Source: Pseudomonas trivialis
GTDB taxonomy: Bacteria > Pseudomonadota > Gammaproteobacteria > Pseudomonadales > Pseudomonadaceae
NCBI RefSeq assembly: GCF_001439805.1
Contig: NZ_JYLK01000001.1
Location: 186,001 to 250,000 of the forward strand
Length of the DNA stretch: 64,000 nt
Direction: 5' to 3'
The first letter of the stretch is position 1; every line of letters begins with the position of its first letter. Both the position numbers and the translations under genes were made by a program. Positions 27,547 through 35,650 of the stretch are shown piece after piece. The notes beneath the pieces are model-generated. The model did no database searches and was not told the origin of the DNA. It was given only the letters and a program-made list of their open reading frames with translations.

Positions 27547-28218
27547 TCAGGCCCGGCACTCGGCCAGGGTTTTCAGTTGGCCGGTGCCTGCCTGGTTGGC
27601 CTCTGACAACCACGCTTCAAATCCTGCACCCACCTTCGGCCACTCCGAGTCGATGATCGAATACCACGCTGTATCGCGGTTGTGGCCCTTGATCACTGAG
27701 TGCTGGCGGAACACCCCCTCAAAACTGAATCCCAACCGTTCGGCTGCGTAGCGGGAGCGGTCGTTGGCGTTGTTGCATTTCCATTCCAGCCGGCGATAGC
27801 CCAGGTCGAACGCGTGCCTGGCGAGCAGGTACACCGCCTCGGTGCTTTTGGGCGAGCGTTGCATCGGTGCGCCAAAGGTGACGTGGCCGATTTCGATGCG
27901 CCCGTGTTCGGGCACGATGGACATCAGGCTGAGGATGCCTTGGGCGCGGCCGCTCGCGCGGTCGATCACACTGAAAAAATACGGGTCGCTGTGCGTGGCA
28001 TGATTGTCCAGCCAGGCATTGAAGGCACCGCGCTCGGGGAACGGGCCGTAGGGCAAGTAATCCCACAGCCTGGGGTCGGCGCCGGGGCCTTGCAGCGCGT
28101 CGAAGAGGTCGTCGCCATGCTGCGCCGGGTCGAGTTTTTCCAGGTGGATGAAACGCCCTTCGAGCCGTTGCACGGCAGGCGCGGGTGCGCCTTTCCAGTC
28201 GGGGAGGGGAGTGGACAT
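27547..28218 (-). CDS. GNAT-family N-acetyltransferase (RimJ/RimL type)
   Basis: A 223-residue acetyltransferase of the Acetyltransf_3/RimL group. The acetyl-CoA-binding region is in the C-terminal half (LLARHAFDLGYRRLEWKCNNANDRSRYAAERLGF), with FEGVFRQHSVIKGHNRDTAWYSI following, as is typical for RimL-like enzymes acting on protein N-termini or small amines. The ATG at 28218 has an SD (AGGAG, complement of 28223-28227). Last gene of a three-gene operon (PaiB, GNAT, GNAT). Substrate unknown. Confidence 0.88.
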   Translation of the reverse strand: MSTPLPDWKGAPAPAVQRLEGRFIHLEKLDPAQHGDDLFDALQGPGADPRLWDYLPYGPFPERGAFNAWLDNHATHSDPYFFSVIDRASGRAQGILSLMSIVPEHGRIEIGHVTFGAPMQRSPKSTEAVYLLARHAFDLGYRRLEWKCNNANDRSRYAAERLGFSFEGVFRQHSVIKGHNRDTAWYSIIDSEWPKVGAGFEAWLSEANQAGTGQLKTLAECRA

Positions 28219-28228
28219 GCGGCGCTCC

Positions 28229-28675
28229 TTAAAGGGCTTGGCGAAATTGGATAAGGCCTGGGCGTTCGGCGATGCGTTCGTACAGTTGGATCGCAGTGGC
28301 ATTGGTCTCATGGGTCAACCAGTGCACCTTGGCGCAGCCGTCGGTCCTGGCCGTGGCATACACGAATTCGATCAGCTTGCGGCCTACGCCGGTGCCGCGC
28401 CGGGACGGGGCCACCAGCAGGTCCTGCAGGTAGCAAGCGTTTTCGATGCTCCAGTTGGAACGATGGTAGATGAAGTTGACCATGCCCACCGCCTCGTTGT
28501 CCTGCCAGGCCAACGCTGAATGGGTAGGTTCGCCGGGGTCGATCATGCGTTGCCAGGTGCTGTGGCTGACGGCCGGCGGCAACTCGGTCTTGTAGAACGC
28601 CAGATACGCCTGCCACAACGGCAGCCAGGCGGCGTGGTCGGCGGCAGTGACGAGGCGGATATCGACTGGGCTCAT
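28229..28675 (-). CDS. GNAT-family N-acetyltransferase
   Basis: A 148-residue single-domain acetyltransferase. Motif A is LQDLLVAPSRRGTGVGRKLIEFV (about residues 83-105), with the RxxGxG pyrophosphate loop intact, followed by VHWLTHETNATAIQLYERI. It overlaps the PaiB gene by 4 bp and precedes another GNAT gene by 10 bp, so the three are cotranscribed. In Bacillus, pai genes pair a spermidine acetyltransferase (PaiA) with PaiB, so a polyamine substrate is conceivable. Confidence 0.88.
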   Translation of the reverse strand: MSPVDIRLVTAADHAAWLPLWQAYLAFYKTELPPAVSHSTWQRMIDPGEPTHSALAWQDNEAVGMVNFIYHRSNWSIENACYLQDLLVAPSRRGTGVGRKLIEFVYATARTDGCAKVHWLTHETNATAIQLYERIAERPGLIQFRQAL

Positions 28676-29310
28676 TCTGACACTCCTTGGGGAATAAGGT
28701 GGGCTATGGCCTGGTCACGCACATCGTCGCTGGCCGCCAGTCCATCGCGGACCCCGGCGATGTCGGCCGGGCTGCGGTTCTGGCTGAGTTTGCGTTTACC
28801 GATCAGGCGTTCGATGGGCAGCGCGAAGCCGACGATGGCCTTGAGCATGCCGTCAATATAGTCGGCCGGCGCGTCGCTGACTTGCCATGGCTGCTCGCGC
28901 CGGGCCTCGTGGCGAGCAGTGAGGGCCGTGACCACATTCAGCAGGCGCGCTGCGTCGCTGAACACCTCGGCGGTGCCGTAAGCATGCACCGCCAGGTAAT
29001 TCCAGGTCGGCACCACTTTGCCGTGCTCGGCCTTGGCCGGATAGAACGATGGGCTGACATAGGCTTCCTCACCCGCAAAAATCACCAGAGCCTCGGCGCC
29101 TTTGTGCAACTCGAGCCACTGTGGATTGGCCCTGGCCAAATGCCCGTAGAGCGTGCCATTGGCGCTCTCGTCAGGCTTGAGCAGCAGCGGCAGGTGGCTG
29201 GCCAGCAGCCCTTGCTCACCGAATGTCACCAACTGGGCCAGTCGGGTTTGGCGGATCCATTGCTGGAGCTCGTGCAGATCATCGACGGCAAAGGCGCGAG
29301 GTGTGTACAT
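28672..29310 (-). CDS. PaiB-like FMN-binding split-barrel protein
   Basis: A 212-residue protein of the FMN_bind_2/PaiB family: MYTPRAFAVDD at the N-terminus, GLLASHLPLLL and YGHLARANPQW in the middle, and VVPTWNYLAVHAYG near residue 95. PaiB of B. subtilis is described as a negative regulator of sporulation and protease genes, but in Proteobacteria a flavin- or heme-linked role is equally possible. First gene of the operon and divergent from the MocR regulator (90-bp gap), which probably controls it. Confidence 0.87.
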   Translation of the reverse strand: MYTPRAFAVDDLHELQQWIRQTRLAQLVTFGEQGLLASHLPLLLKPDESANGTLYGHLARANPQWLELHKGAEALVIFAGEEAYVSPSFYPAKAEHGKVVPTWNYLAVHAYGTAEVFSDAARLLNVVTALTARHEARREQPWQVSDAPADYIDGMLKAIVGFALPIERLIGKRKLSQNRSPADIAGVRDGLAASDDVRDQAIAHLIPQGVSE

Positions 29311-29400
29311 GGAAATTTTCCTTGGCGAATGCGCCCATCCTAGGCAGGCTAATGGTCCGTTGTAAGAGCCATCTCTGGCCCATTTGACAGGTCCAATACC

Positions 29401-30996
29401 ATGCCCACCATCGAGCCACCTCTATCGTTCAACCCCATCGGTATTGAACTGGACCGTGGCCAGGGCCTGACGCGCCAGTTGTATCAGGCGCTGCGCCAGC
29501 GGGTGTTGGACGGGCGTCTGGTCAGCGGCACACGGCTGCCGGCGAGCCGCGACCTGGCGGCGGTGTTCGGGATTTCCCGCAACAGTGTGGTGCGCGCTTA
29601 CGATCAACTGTATGCCGAAGGCTTCATTGAGGCGCGGGTGGGCGACGGCACCTATGTGGCCCGATTACCGCGTGCAGTTACGTCGGCAAAAAATTTATCC
29701 ACAAAACTGTCCACAGGCTTGTCAACAGGCTTACCCACAAGCTTATCCACAAATCGTGCGAGTGTTCCGCTTGCCGCGTGCACACAAGTTATCCACAGCA
29801 GTGCGTTGCAGCGCGTGCAAAATCACCCTCTGGCACACCCGCCCAGCGGGCCGCCGCGTGCGTTTCGTGTGGGTGTGCCGGCATTCGATCTGTTTCCTTT
29901 TGAGGTGTGGGCCAAGCTGAATGCGGCTTTCTGGCGCAAACCGGACCTGCAACAACTTTGCTATGGCGACCCGGCCGGGGACCTGCGTCTACGCGGCCTG
30001 ATTGCCGCTTACCTGCGCAGTGCCCGTGGTCTGCAATGCGCAGCTGAGCAAATAGTGATCACCAATGGCGCGCAGCAGGCCATCAGCCTTTGTGCACAGC
30101 TGCTGGTGGAGCCGGGTGCCTCGGTTGCCATCGAAAATCCGGGGTACCAGGCCGCCGCCCGTGCGTTTGCCGTGGCCGGTGGCCAGTTGCACGGCGTGGC
30201 GGTGGACAGCGAAGGCATCGACTGTGGTGCGCTCAATGCCCTTGAGCATTGCCGCCTGGTCTATGTCACCCCGGCCCATCAATACCCGCTGGGGGTGGTG
30301 ATGAGCCTGGCGCGACGCCTGGCTTTGCTGGCCTGGGCCGAGCGCACCGGCGGTTGGGTGATCGAGGACGATTACGACGGCGAATACCGCTACAGCGGCG
30401 CCCCTCTGGCGCCGTTGGCGGCGTTGGACCGCAGCGGGCGCGTGCTCTATGTCGGCACTTTCGGCAAGGTGGCGTTCCCGGCATTGCGTCTGGGCTACCT
30501 GGTGCTGCCGCCGGGACTGGTGGAACCGTTCTCCAGGCGCCGCGCCGTCGACATGCGCCACTCGGAGGTCAGCACCCAGGCGGTGATGGCCGAGTTCATG
30601 GCGGCGGGGCATTTTCAGCGGCACATCCGACGCATGCGCCGCGCCGCTCTCAGTCGACTTGATGCGCTGCTCTGCGGCTGGCCGGGCCCATTGCCTGGCG
30701 TGAGCTGCCTGCCCGCGGTCACCGCCGGCCTGCACCTCAGCGTTAGGGTGGACGGTCTCGCCCGCGAGCAGCAATTGCTGGCGCAGGCCGAGGCCGTGGG
30801 GGTTGAGATCACCGGCTTGAGCAAATACTGGCTACCCGATTCCAGCACGCCGCCCGACCAACGTGCCGGGCTGGTGCTCGGATTTGCTGCAGTGCCCCCG
30901 ACGCAGATCGCACAGGCCCTGGGGCGCCTGCGTCAGGCATGGGGTTGCAGCGGCCCCGGTAGCAGCGGGCTTGCTCGCGAAGATCGTCAACGATAA
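29401..30996 (+). CDS. MocR/PdxR-type regulator (GntR wHTH fused to aminotransferase domain)
   Basis: A 531-residue regulator: GntR winged helix (residues 15-85; LPASRDLAAVFGISRNSVVRAYDQL), a linker (90-150) and a fold-type I aminotransferase domain (150-500). The PLP-lysine is in YVGTFGKVAFPALRLGYL (about residue 358), and the Asp of IEDDYDGEYRYSG is conserved. Divergent from the PaiB-GNAT operon, its likely target. The linker is unusual: residues 99-118 are LST-type four-residue repeats encoded by a 12-bp-periodic array of DnaA-box-like 9-mers (reported separately). The C-terminal residues are read from a REP element (30965-31060), so the tail is probably not ancestral. Confidence 0.9.
   Translation: MPTIEPPLSFNPIGIELDRGQGLTRQLYQALRQRVLDGRLVSGTRLPASRDLAAVFGISRNSVVRAYDQLYAEGFIEARVGDGTYVARLPRAVTSAKNLSTKLSTGLSTGLPTSLSTNRASVPLAACTQVIHSSALQRVQNHPLAHPPSGPPRAFRVGVPAFDLFPFEVWAKLNAAFWRKPDLQQLCYGDPAGDLRLRGLIAAYLRSARGLQCAAEQIVITNGAQQAISLCAQLLVEPGASVAIENPGYQAAARAFAVAGGQLHGVAVDSEGIDCGALNALEHCRLVYVTPAHQYPLGVVMSLARRLALLAWAERTGGWVIEDDYDGEYRYSGAPLAPLAALDRSGRVLYVGTFGKVAFPALRLGYLVLPPGLVEPFSRRRAVDMRHSEVSTQAVMAEFMAAGHFQRHIRRMRRAALSRLDALLCGWPGPLPGVSCLPAVTAGLHLSVRVDGLAREQQLLAQAEAVGVEITGLSKYWLPDSSTPPDQRAGLVLGFAAVPPTQIAQALGRLRQAWGCSGPGSSGLAREDRQR
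29695..29754 (+). repeat. Five 12-bp tandem units, each holding a DnaA-box-like 9-mer
   Basis: Units start at 29695, 29707, 29719, 29731 and 29743. The 9-mers are TTATCCACA, CTGTCCACA, TTGTCAACA, TTACCCACA and TTATCCACA: two perfect DnaA boxes, one with a single mismatch and two with two mismatches, all in the same orientation. The array is in frame and encodes LSTK-LSTG-LSTG-LPTS-LSTN. Confidence 0.85.
29789..29797 (+). other. Perfect DnaA box
   Basis: TTATCCACA, same orientation as the array at 29695-29754 and 46 bp after its last box, inside codons for VIHS of the MocR gene. Confidence 0.65.
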
Positions 30997-31060
30997 CGCG
31001 GGCATCCTGATTCAACGCCGGGTCTTGGCGTTTTTCGCGAGCACGCTCGCGCCTACAGGA
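30965..31060. repeat. REPIN spanning two gene ends
   Basis: AGCGGGCTTGCTCGCGAAGA (30965) and TTTTTCGCGAGCACGCTCGC (31031) form an inverted REP pair. It covers the stop codons of the MocR gene (30996) and of the convergent giant gene (31012). Confidence 0.78.
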
Positions 31061-34000
31061 GGGGGTGGGTTAAAAAACAGTGATCGGGCCAGTTGCGGGC
31101 TTATTTCGCTGCGGTATACCGCAATACTGTCGCGTTCGTCGCCGCGGCCGGGCGTTTGATACTTGCCGCCCAGACGCCGCTGCGCCTTGGTTTTAAGATG
31201 CGCGGCGGTGTAAGTCTCCTCGGGGCTGATCAGGTCCTTGTAGTGAAAGTGCGCATACCACAGCGCATTGGCATTTTGCGCGTCGAGGATTTCGTATTCC
31301 TTCAAATAGCCTTTGTGACGCCCGGCGAGCTTGCTGCGTGCACCCGGCAACGGGTTGATGGTGATTTCTTTTTCGCGGTACAGCAATTCGACATGAGCGG
31401 CTGTAGGGGGGCGTAGCTTGAGCATGTCCAGCTTGACCCGGCGACCCTCTGCGTAGAGGCGTTTGACAGCGCTGTCGAGGGTGCGATTGGTCAGCGCCGC
31501 CGAGGGCGAAGCGCTTTCGGTCTGGTTACTGGCAGTCAATGCCGAGTCGATATCGCGGCTGGCCTGCTCTAACTCGTCGGCCTTGCGGTGGAAACGCTCT
31601 TCGATCTCGACCGGCAGGCGTCGTGCTTCGCCGGCCAGTCCCTTGGTGCGCTCGATAAAATTATCTACATCGTCAAGCAACGCCTGAGCACCGGCGATAC
31701 TGGCGGCTACATCACGCGCAGCCGCGCGCGCAGGCTGTGGCGACACGCGTCGACGTTCAACCCACACGCCGTCTTTCTCATGAAACAGGGCTATCACCTT
31801 GCCGGTCAGTGGTTGTTTGACCTCCACCAGCGTTGCCGGCTCGCCACTGTGCGACGGGCGTTCCTCACCGACCACCACACCCTTGAAGCGGGTCTTGATC
31901 ACCCTTGTGCGAGGTTGCGGTGCAGCCTTGGATGGGCCGGCAGTCATCGACTCCAACGCTTTGCGTTCGCGCAACAGGCTGGTCAGCCGTCTGGTCGCCC
32001 GTTGGGAAAATTGCTCAGTGAGCTGTTGCAGGGTTTCAAGGGCCGGCCGATGCACATCCTGCGGGAAGTCGGCCGGCAAGTCGGCCATGCTTTGATCCAG
32101 TCCGGCAAACTGCTCCACCAGGCTGTCGAGCAGCGGAATCTGCTCCTCCAGCGTCGCCGGGTTGTTCGGCTGCAAGGCTTCGCACAGGCTCTGTACCGCC
32201 AGGTCTGCCCGGTCGACCATCTGGCTCAGCGTCGAATGAGCCTCGGCCGCCGCGCCCTCGTTCAAGCACAGAAAACGCGCCAGGGTGATGCGAAACGCCT
32301 TGAGGTCATCCACGGACAACCTGGGCAGGAGGGAAGCCTGTTGATCGGCAAACAGCACGCCGTCGGCACCCAATGCGCGTGCGTCCTTGAGGTGCGCATC
32401 AAGGTAGCTGATGCGATCTATCAGCGCCTGGGTGGACGCATCGATGCGGCGACAATCCTCACGGGCCGTGCGGGACACCGGTATGTTTTCAAGGTCAAGG
32501 TAGTCAGAGGCGCTCAGCAGATCTTCTTCGAGGTGGGTCATGTGTTCGGCGGTGGCGCTGCGTGCGAGGATGATCTGGTCGCCCAGGTAGCCGAGCATGG
32601 CCTGCTGATAAGTTGGCACTGTATCGAGGATATTCAGCGATTTGAGCTGAGAGATCGGCAGGTCCAATTCTTCAAGACGGGTGGTCACGTTCGTCAGGTA
32701 AGTGCTGCGAGCCTGCGCACGATCGGCCGGGGCTGCCTTTTCGATTGCCTCCTGCAGGTCCACCAACTGCTTGCGCCGCTGGTCCAGACGGGTATCGAAG
32801 GCATCCAGTTGCTCGCGCAGCTCACGGATTTTCGGCGGCCTCAGGCGTTGGCCTTTCTGCCGCCGACTGCGCAGCCCGCCGCCGCGCAGGCGCAGGCGCG
32901 TGTCAATAAACCACTGGCCAAGTCGGTTGTTGACCAAGGGCGGGCCCAGGCGATCCGGATTTTTGGGGTCGATGATCAGTACCGTATCGTTTTCGTCCAG
33001 TGTCACCTCAAACCAGCGGTGTGCCACTGGGGCGTACCACGTCGAGCCCTTCGGATAAAGATGCAGATGGGCGCCGGGCGCGGTGGTGGGTTCGCCCAGC
33101 CCTTCGGGTTTGGTCAGGCTGAAACTGTCCAGCGTCGCGGCCAGGCTAAGGCGGCTGCGCGTCAGCGCGCCACTGAAGTGCAGGCTCATTGCATGGGTGC
33201 TGGTCAAGTGGGCAATATCGAGGGTCGGTTTCTGGACAATCGACAGTTTGTCCGGCAGCGGCGCCTTGGGTACCGACGCCTTTTCCCGCGCAACCGCTGG
33301 CTTGTGCTGCTCACTGACGTGCAGCGCCAGCGCCATGCCCAGCGTCAGGAAAAAATCCACGGCCGCGCCGAGGCCCTTGGACGTCTCGCCACTTTCCTCG
33401 GCATCGATGCCTTGCTGCAAGTCATCCACAAGCTGCCAGACCCACGCCGCCGCGCCTGCCGTGCGACCCATGAAGGGCAATGCCGCGTTGAGCAGCACCC
33501 AGCCGGCGTGCTTGAAGCTCTCCCAGCGCGCCTCCGCATTCGAGACCGATTGCCGATCCGCCAATGTCACCAGTGCGCGGGCGTTGGCCTCGTAAAGCGC
33601 TGTGAACACATCGCCGTCCAGCGGCTGGGTGTCGAATTCGACAGGCCCGCTCATCACCCACGAACTCAGGGGGGCGCTGAGCAGCTCCGGCAGCACCCAG
33701 GGGGAGGGCACGCTGCCAGGGAAGACAAATTGTGTGTAGTCGTTGCGCACGTCGTCAGCCAGCCACGCGAGGACCGCCTGGCGCAGCGGAGTGTCCTGTT
33801 TGATCGCATAAAGCAGATTGGTCGGTGAGGGAAATTGCATCAAGGGTGCGTCTGCCAGCGGTCGATACAGCAGGCAGGGACCCTTTTTCGGATCCTGCGG
33901 CCCGATGATGAACATATTTTCAACCCGATCCGCAGCGTTGCCCAACCGTCGTGTGGGGCGCAATGCCAGGGGCCGGATGACCACCGCATAGCCGTCGACC

Positions 34001-35601
34001 CGGCGCTGCGCGGCGTCTTCAAGCATCACGGCGCACACATACCGATAGCCCAGCTCATCCAGGTCGAACGTCTGGCGAATCTTGTATTGCAGGGCCAGCA
34101 ATGGCAGTTGCAGGCGCAATTGCTCGGTGTACAGGCGTCGACGGCGTTGGCTTTGCGCGGGGTCTTTGAGCAGTCGCGTGTTGACCTGCTCGGGGTAGTG
34201 CCGGCCGATATCGGCCTGGGTAATCAGTTGCTCCAGGTAGGCGACAGTCATCCAGGCCGGCGTTGCGCTGGCATTGCGGTAGCTCAGGGTTTTGTCGCCC
34301 AGGGGCAGCTCGGCAAGGTTCTGCAGGGCCAGTTCGACCAGATTGAAGGTTTCGGTTTGGGTCGCGCCGGGGACTGCGATGGTGCCCCAGACCACCTGGC
34401 TGGTGACGGTGATCTCTATCTCGTCCAGATTCAGGTGCGCAGCTTCGGGATGGTCCCTGAGCAACGGTGTACGCAGCGCCTGGCGCGCAAAATCGGTGAT
34501 CGACGGCAGTTCATCGATGAAGGTCCTGCCCCCGTTCTGAACAGACAAGGTACCCAGGTCCATCATGTAGCGTGCGTAGGCGGTCTGATTGGTCTGCGAA
34601 GCCTTCAATAACCAGTCGGGTAATGCGCTGCGTATGTTATTGATCCTGGACGCGGTGATCACCTTTTCAGTCGCCTGCGCATTCAGGTTCTGCGTGGTCG
34701 GTGTGTGAGTGATGGAAAAGTCGATGTCACCCATGGCTTCGAGTTGCAGGCCGATCAAACTGCAGGCCTGGTACTCGAAAAAATTGCCATCCGGTTCCAG
34801 CAGCCGCCAGTGAAGTTCCGCGTCGGGGATGGCGTCCCGATAAGGCGTCAGCGTCTTGCCAAAGGCCTCCAGGCTGGCAAACTTTTTGTACCCTTCGTTG
34901 ATCGAGTACGTGAGAAGGATGGTTTTCTGCTCGTCGCGCGCAATCAGCACCGCAGTGGACAGCAGGGCGGCATGTTGGACATTTGGGTGGCCCTGTCGGT
35001 CAACGTCCACAAGGTAGGTGCGAGTAGCGTATTTGTCATGGGGCAGGCGCTCTGCGTAATCGGGATAGTGATACACCAGTCGGGCCACCGCGCAGTCGTC
35101 AGCATCCCAGTCATCCACCTCCTGCACGTTCCAGACATCACGCAACGTCTTGGCCAGCAGGCGCCAGCGCGGACCATTGGTGCCTGCACTCTGGTTCCAG
35201 AAATCCACCTGTTGCTCCTGGAAAGCCACATGCAGCAGGGGCGCCAGCTCGTTGATCAGTCGCCCGATCGCATCAATTTTCACGGGCAGGTGCGCGTCGC
35301 TGCCCGAAAAGTTCACCAGGTAGTGCTCGTTATCCAGGTAAGTCACCGGCGCCTGGGCCATTGCGCTGCGTGTGAGGGCGCCGGTGAGGGTTTCTTCAAG
35401 GGCTTTTTCGGGGAGGAGCTCGCCCTCCAGGACAGACCATTTTGGAGTCCTGACGATGGCCAGATTCGGGTTGATATCCAGGTTCGGGTACAGCTCGTGC
35501 AGCGCTGCTTTCAAGGTGGATGAGGCCACTTCCCGCAGCGACGGGCCGGTTGTCAGTTGGGTCAGTAGCTCGCTGTTGTCGGTCAGGACGAGGTCATTCA
35601 T
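31012..35601 (-). CDS. Giant toxin-like protein (DUF6543/dermonecrotic-toxin-like), second of a tandem pair
   Basis: A 1,529-residue protein without a Sec signal peptide. From memory it fits the Pseudomonas DUF6543 'dermonecrotic toxin domain' group. Landmarks shared with its neighbour: GPSLREVASSTLKAALHELYP near residue 20, hydrophobic segments at about 698-725 (GWVLLNAALPFMGRTAGAAAWVW) and 745-762, QWFIDTRLRLRGGG near 905, a long helical and coiled-coil section (920-1250), IKTRFKGVVVGEERPS near 1240, and WYAHFHYKDL near 1475. Hydrophobic helices in the middle suggest membrane insertion. The last residues (PPVGASVLAKNAKTRR) are REP-encoded. Its 3' end meets the MocR gene; the upstream paralog ends 49 bp before its start. 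No immunity-like gene is adjacent. Enzymatic activity, if any, is unknown. Confidence 0.8.
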   Translation of the reverse strand: MNDLVLTDNSELLTQLTTGPSLREVASSTLKAALHELYPNLDINPNLAIVRTPKWSVLEGELLPEKALEETLTGALTRSAMAQAPVTYLDNEHYLVNFSGSDAHLPVKIDAIGRLINELAPLLHVAFQEQQVDFWNQSAGTNGPRWRLLAKTLRDVWNVQEVDDWDADDCAVARLVYHYPDYAERLPHDKYATRTYLVDVDRQGHPNVQHAALLSTAVLIARDEQKTILLTYSINEGYKKFASLEAFGKTLTPYRDAIPDAELHWRLLEPDGNFFEYQACSLIGLQLEAMGDIDFSITHTPTTQNLNAQATEKVITASRINNIRSALPDWLLKASQTNQTAYARYMMDLGTLSVQNGGRTFIDELPSITDFARQALRTPLLRDHPEAAHLNLDEIEITVTSQVVWGTIAVPGATQTETFNLVELALQNLAELPLGDKTLSYRNASATPAWMTVAYLEQLITQADIGRHYPEQVNTRLLKDPAQSQRRRRLYTEQLRLQLPLLALQYKIRQTFDLDELGYRYVCAVMLEDAAQRRVDGYAVVIRPLALRPTRRLGNAADRVENMFIIGPQDPKKGPCLLYRPLADAPLMQFPSPTNLLYAIKQDTPLRQAVLAWLADDVRNDYTQFVFPGSVPSPWVLPELLSAPLSSWVMSGPVEFDTQPLDGDVFTALYEANARALVTLADRQSVSNAEARWESFKHAGWVLLNAALPFMGRTAGAAAWVWQLVDDLQQGIDAEESGETSKGLGAAVDFFLTLGMALALHVSEQHKPAVAREKASVPKAPLPDKLSIVQKPTLDIAHLTSTHAMSLHFSGALTRSRLSLAATLDSFSLTKPEGLGEPTTAPGAHLHLYPKGSTWYAPVAHRWFEVTLDENDTVLIIDPKNPDRLGPPLVNNRLGQWFIDTRLRLRGGGLRSRRQKGQRLRPPKIRELREQLDAFDTRLDQRRKQLVDLQEAIEKAAPADRAQARSTYLTNVTTRLEELDLPISQLKSLNILDTVPTYQQAMLGYLGDQIILARSATAEHMTHLEEDLLSASDYLDLENIPVSRTAREDCRRIDASTQALIDRISYLDAHLKDARALGADGVLFADQQASLLPRLSVDDLKAFRITLARFLCLNEGAAAEAHSTLSQMVDRADLAVQSLCEALQPNNPATLEEQIPLLDSLVEQFAGLDQSMADLPADFPQDVHRPALETLQQLTEQFSQRATRRLTSLLRERKALESMTAGPSKAAPQPRTRVIKTRFKGVVVGEERPSHSGEPATLVEVKQPLTGKVIALFHEKDGVWVERRRVSPQPARAAARDVAASIAGAQALLDDVDNFIERTKGLAGEARRLPVEIEERFHRKADELEQASRDIDSALTASNQTESASPSAALTNRTLDSAVKRLYAEGRRVKLDMLKLRPPTAAHVELLYREKEITINPLPGARSKLAGRHKGYLKEYEILDAQNANALWYAHFHYKDLISPEETYTAAHLKTKAQRRLGGKYQTPGRGDERDSIAVYRSEISPQLARSLFFNPPPPVGASVLAKNAKTRR

Positions 35602-35650
35602 AAGGCACTCCTTGGCCGTTGGAATAAATACGAAGATGGCGTGAGTGCGA

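Noticed and set aside
29695..29754. The 12-bp repeat as a replication-plasmid iteron or an origin
   Set aside because: It is inside a complete regulator gene, and there is no AT-rich unwinding region, repA or dnaA next to it. Kept instead as a DnaA-box array.
31588..33828. A 746-codon open frame on the plus strand opposite the second giant gene
   Set aside because: Low-complexity His/Gln/Arg-rich composition and no start signal; the minus-strand gene is paralogous to its neighbour, which fixes the coding strand.
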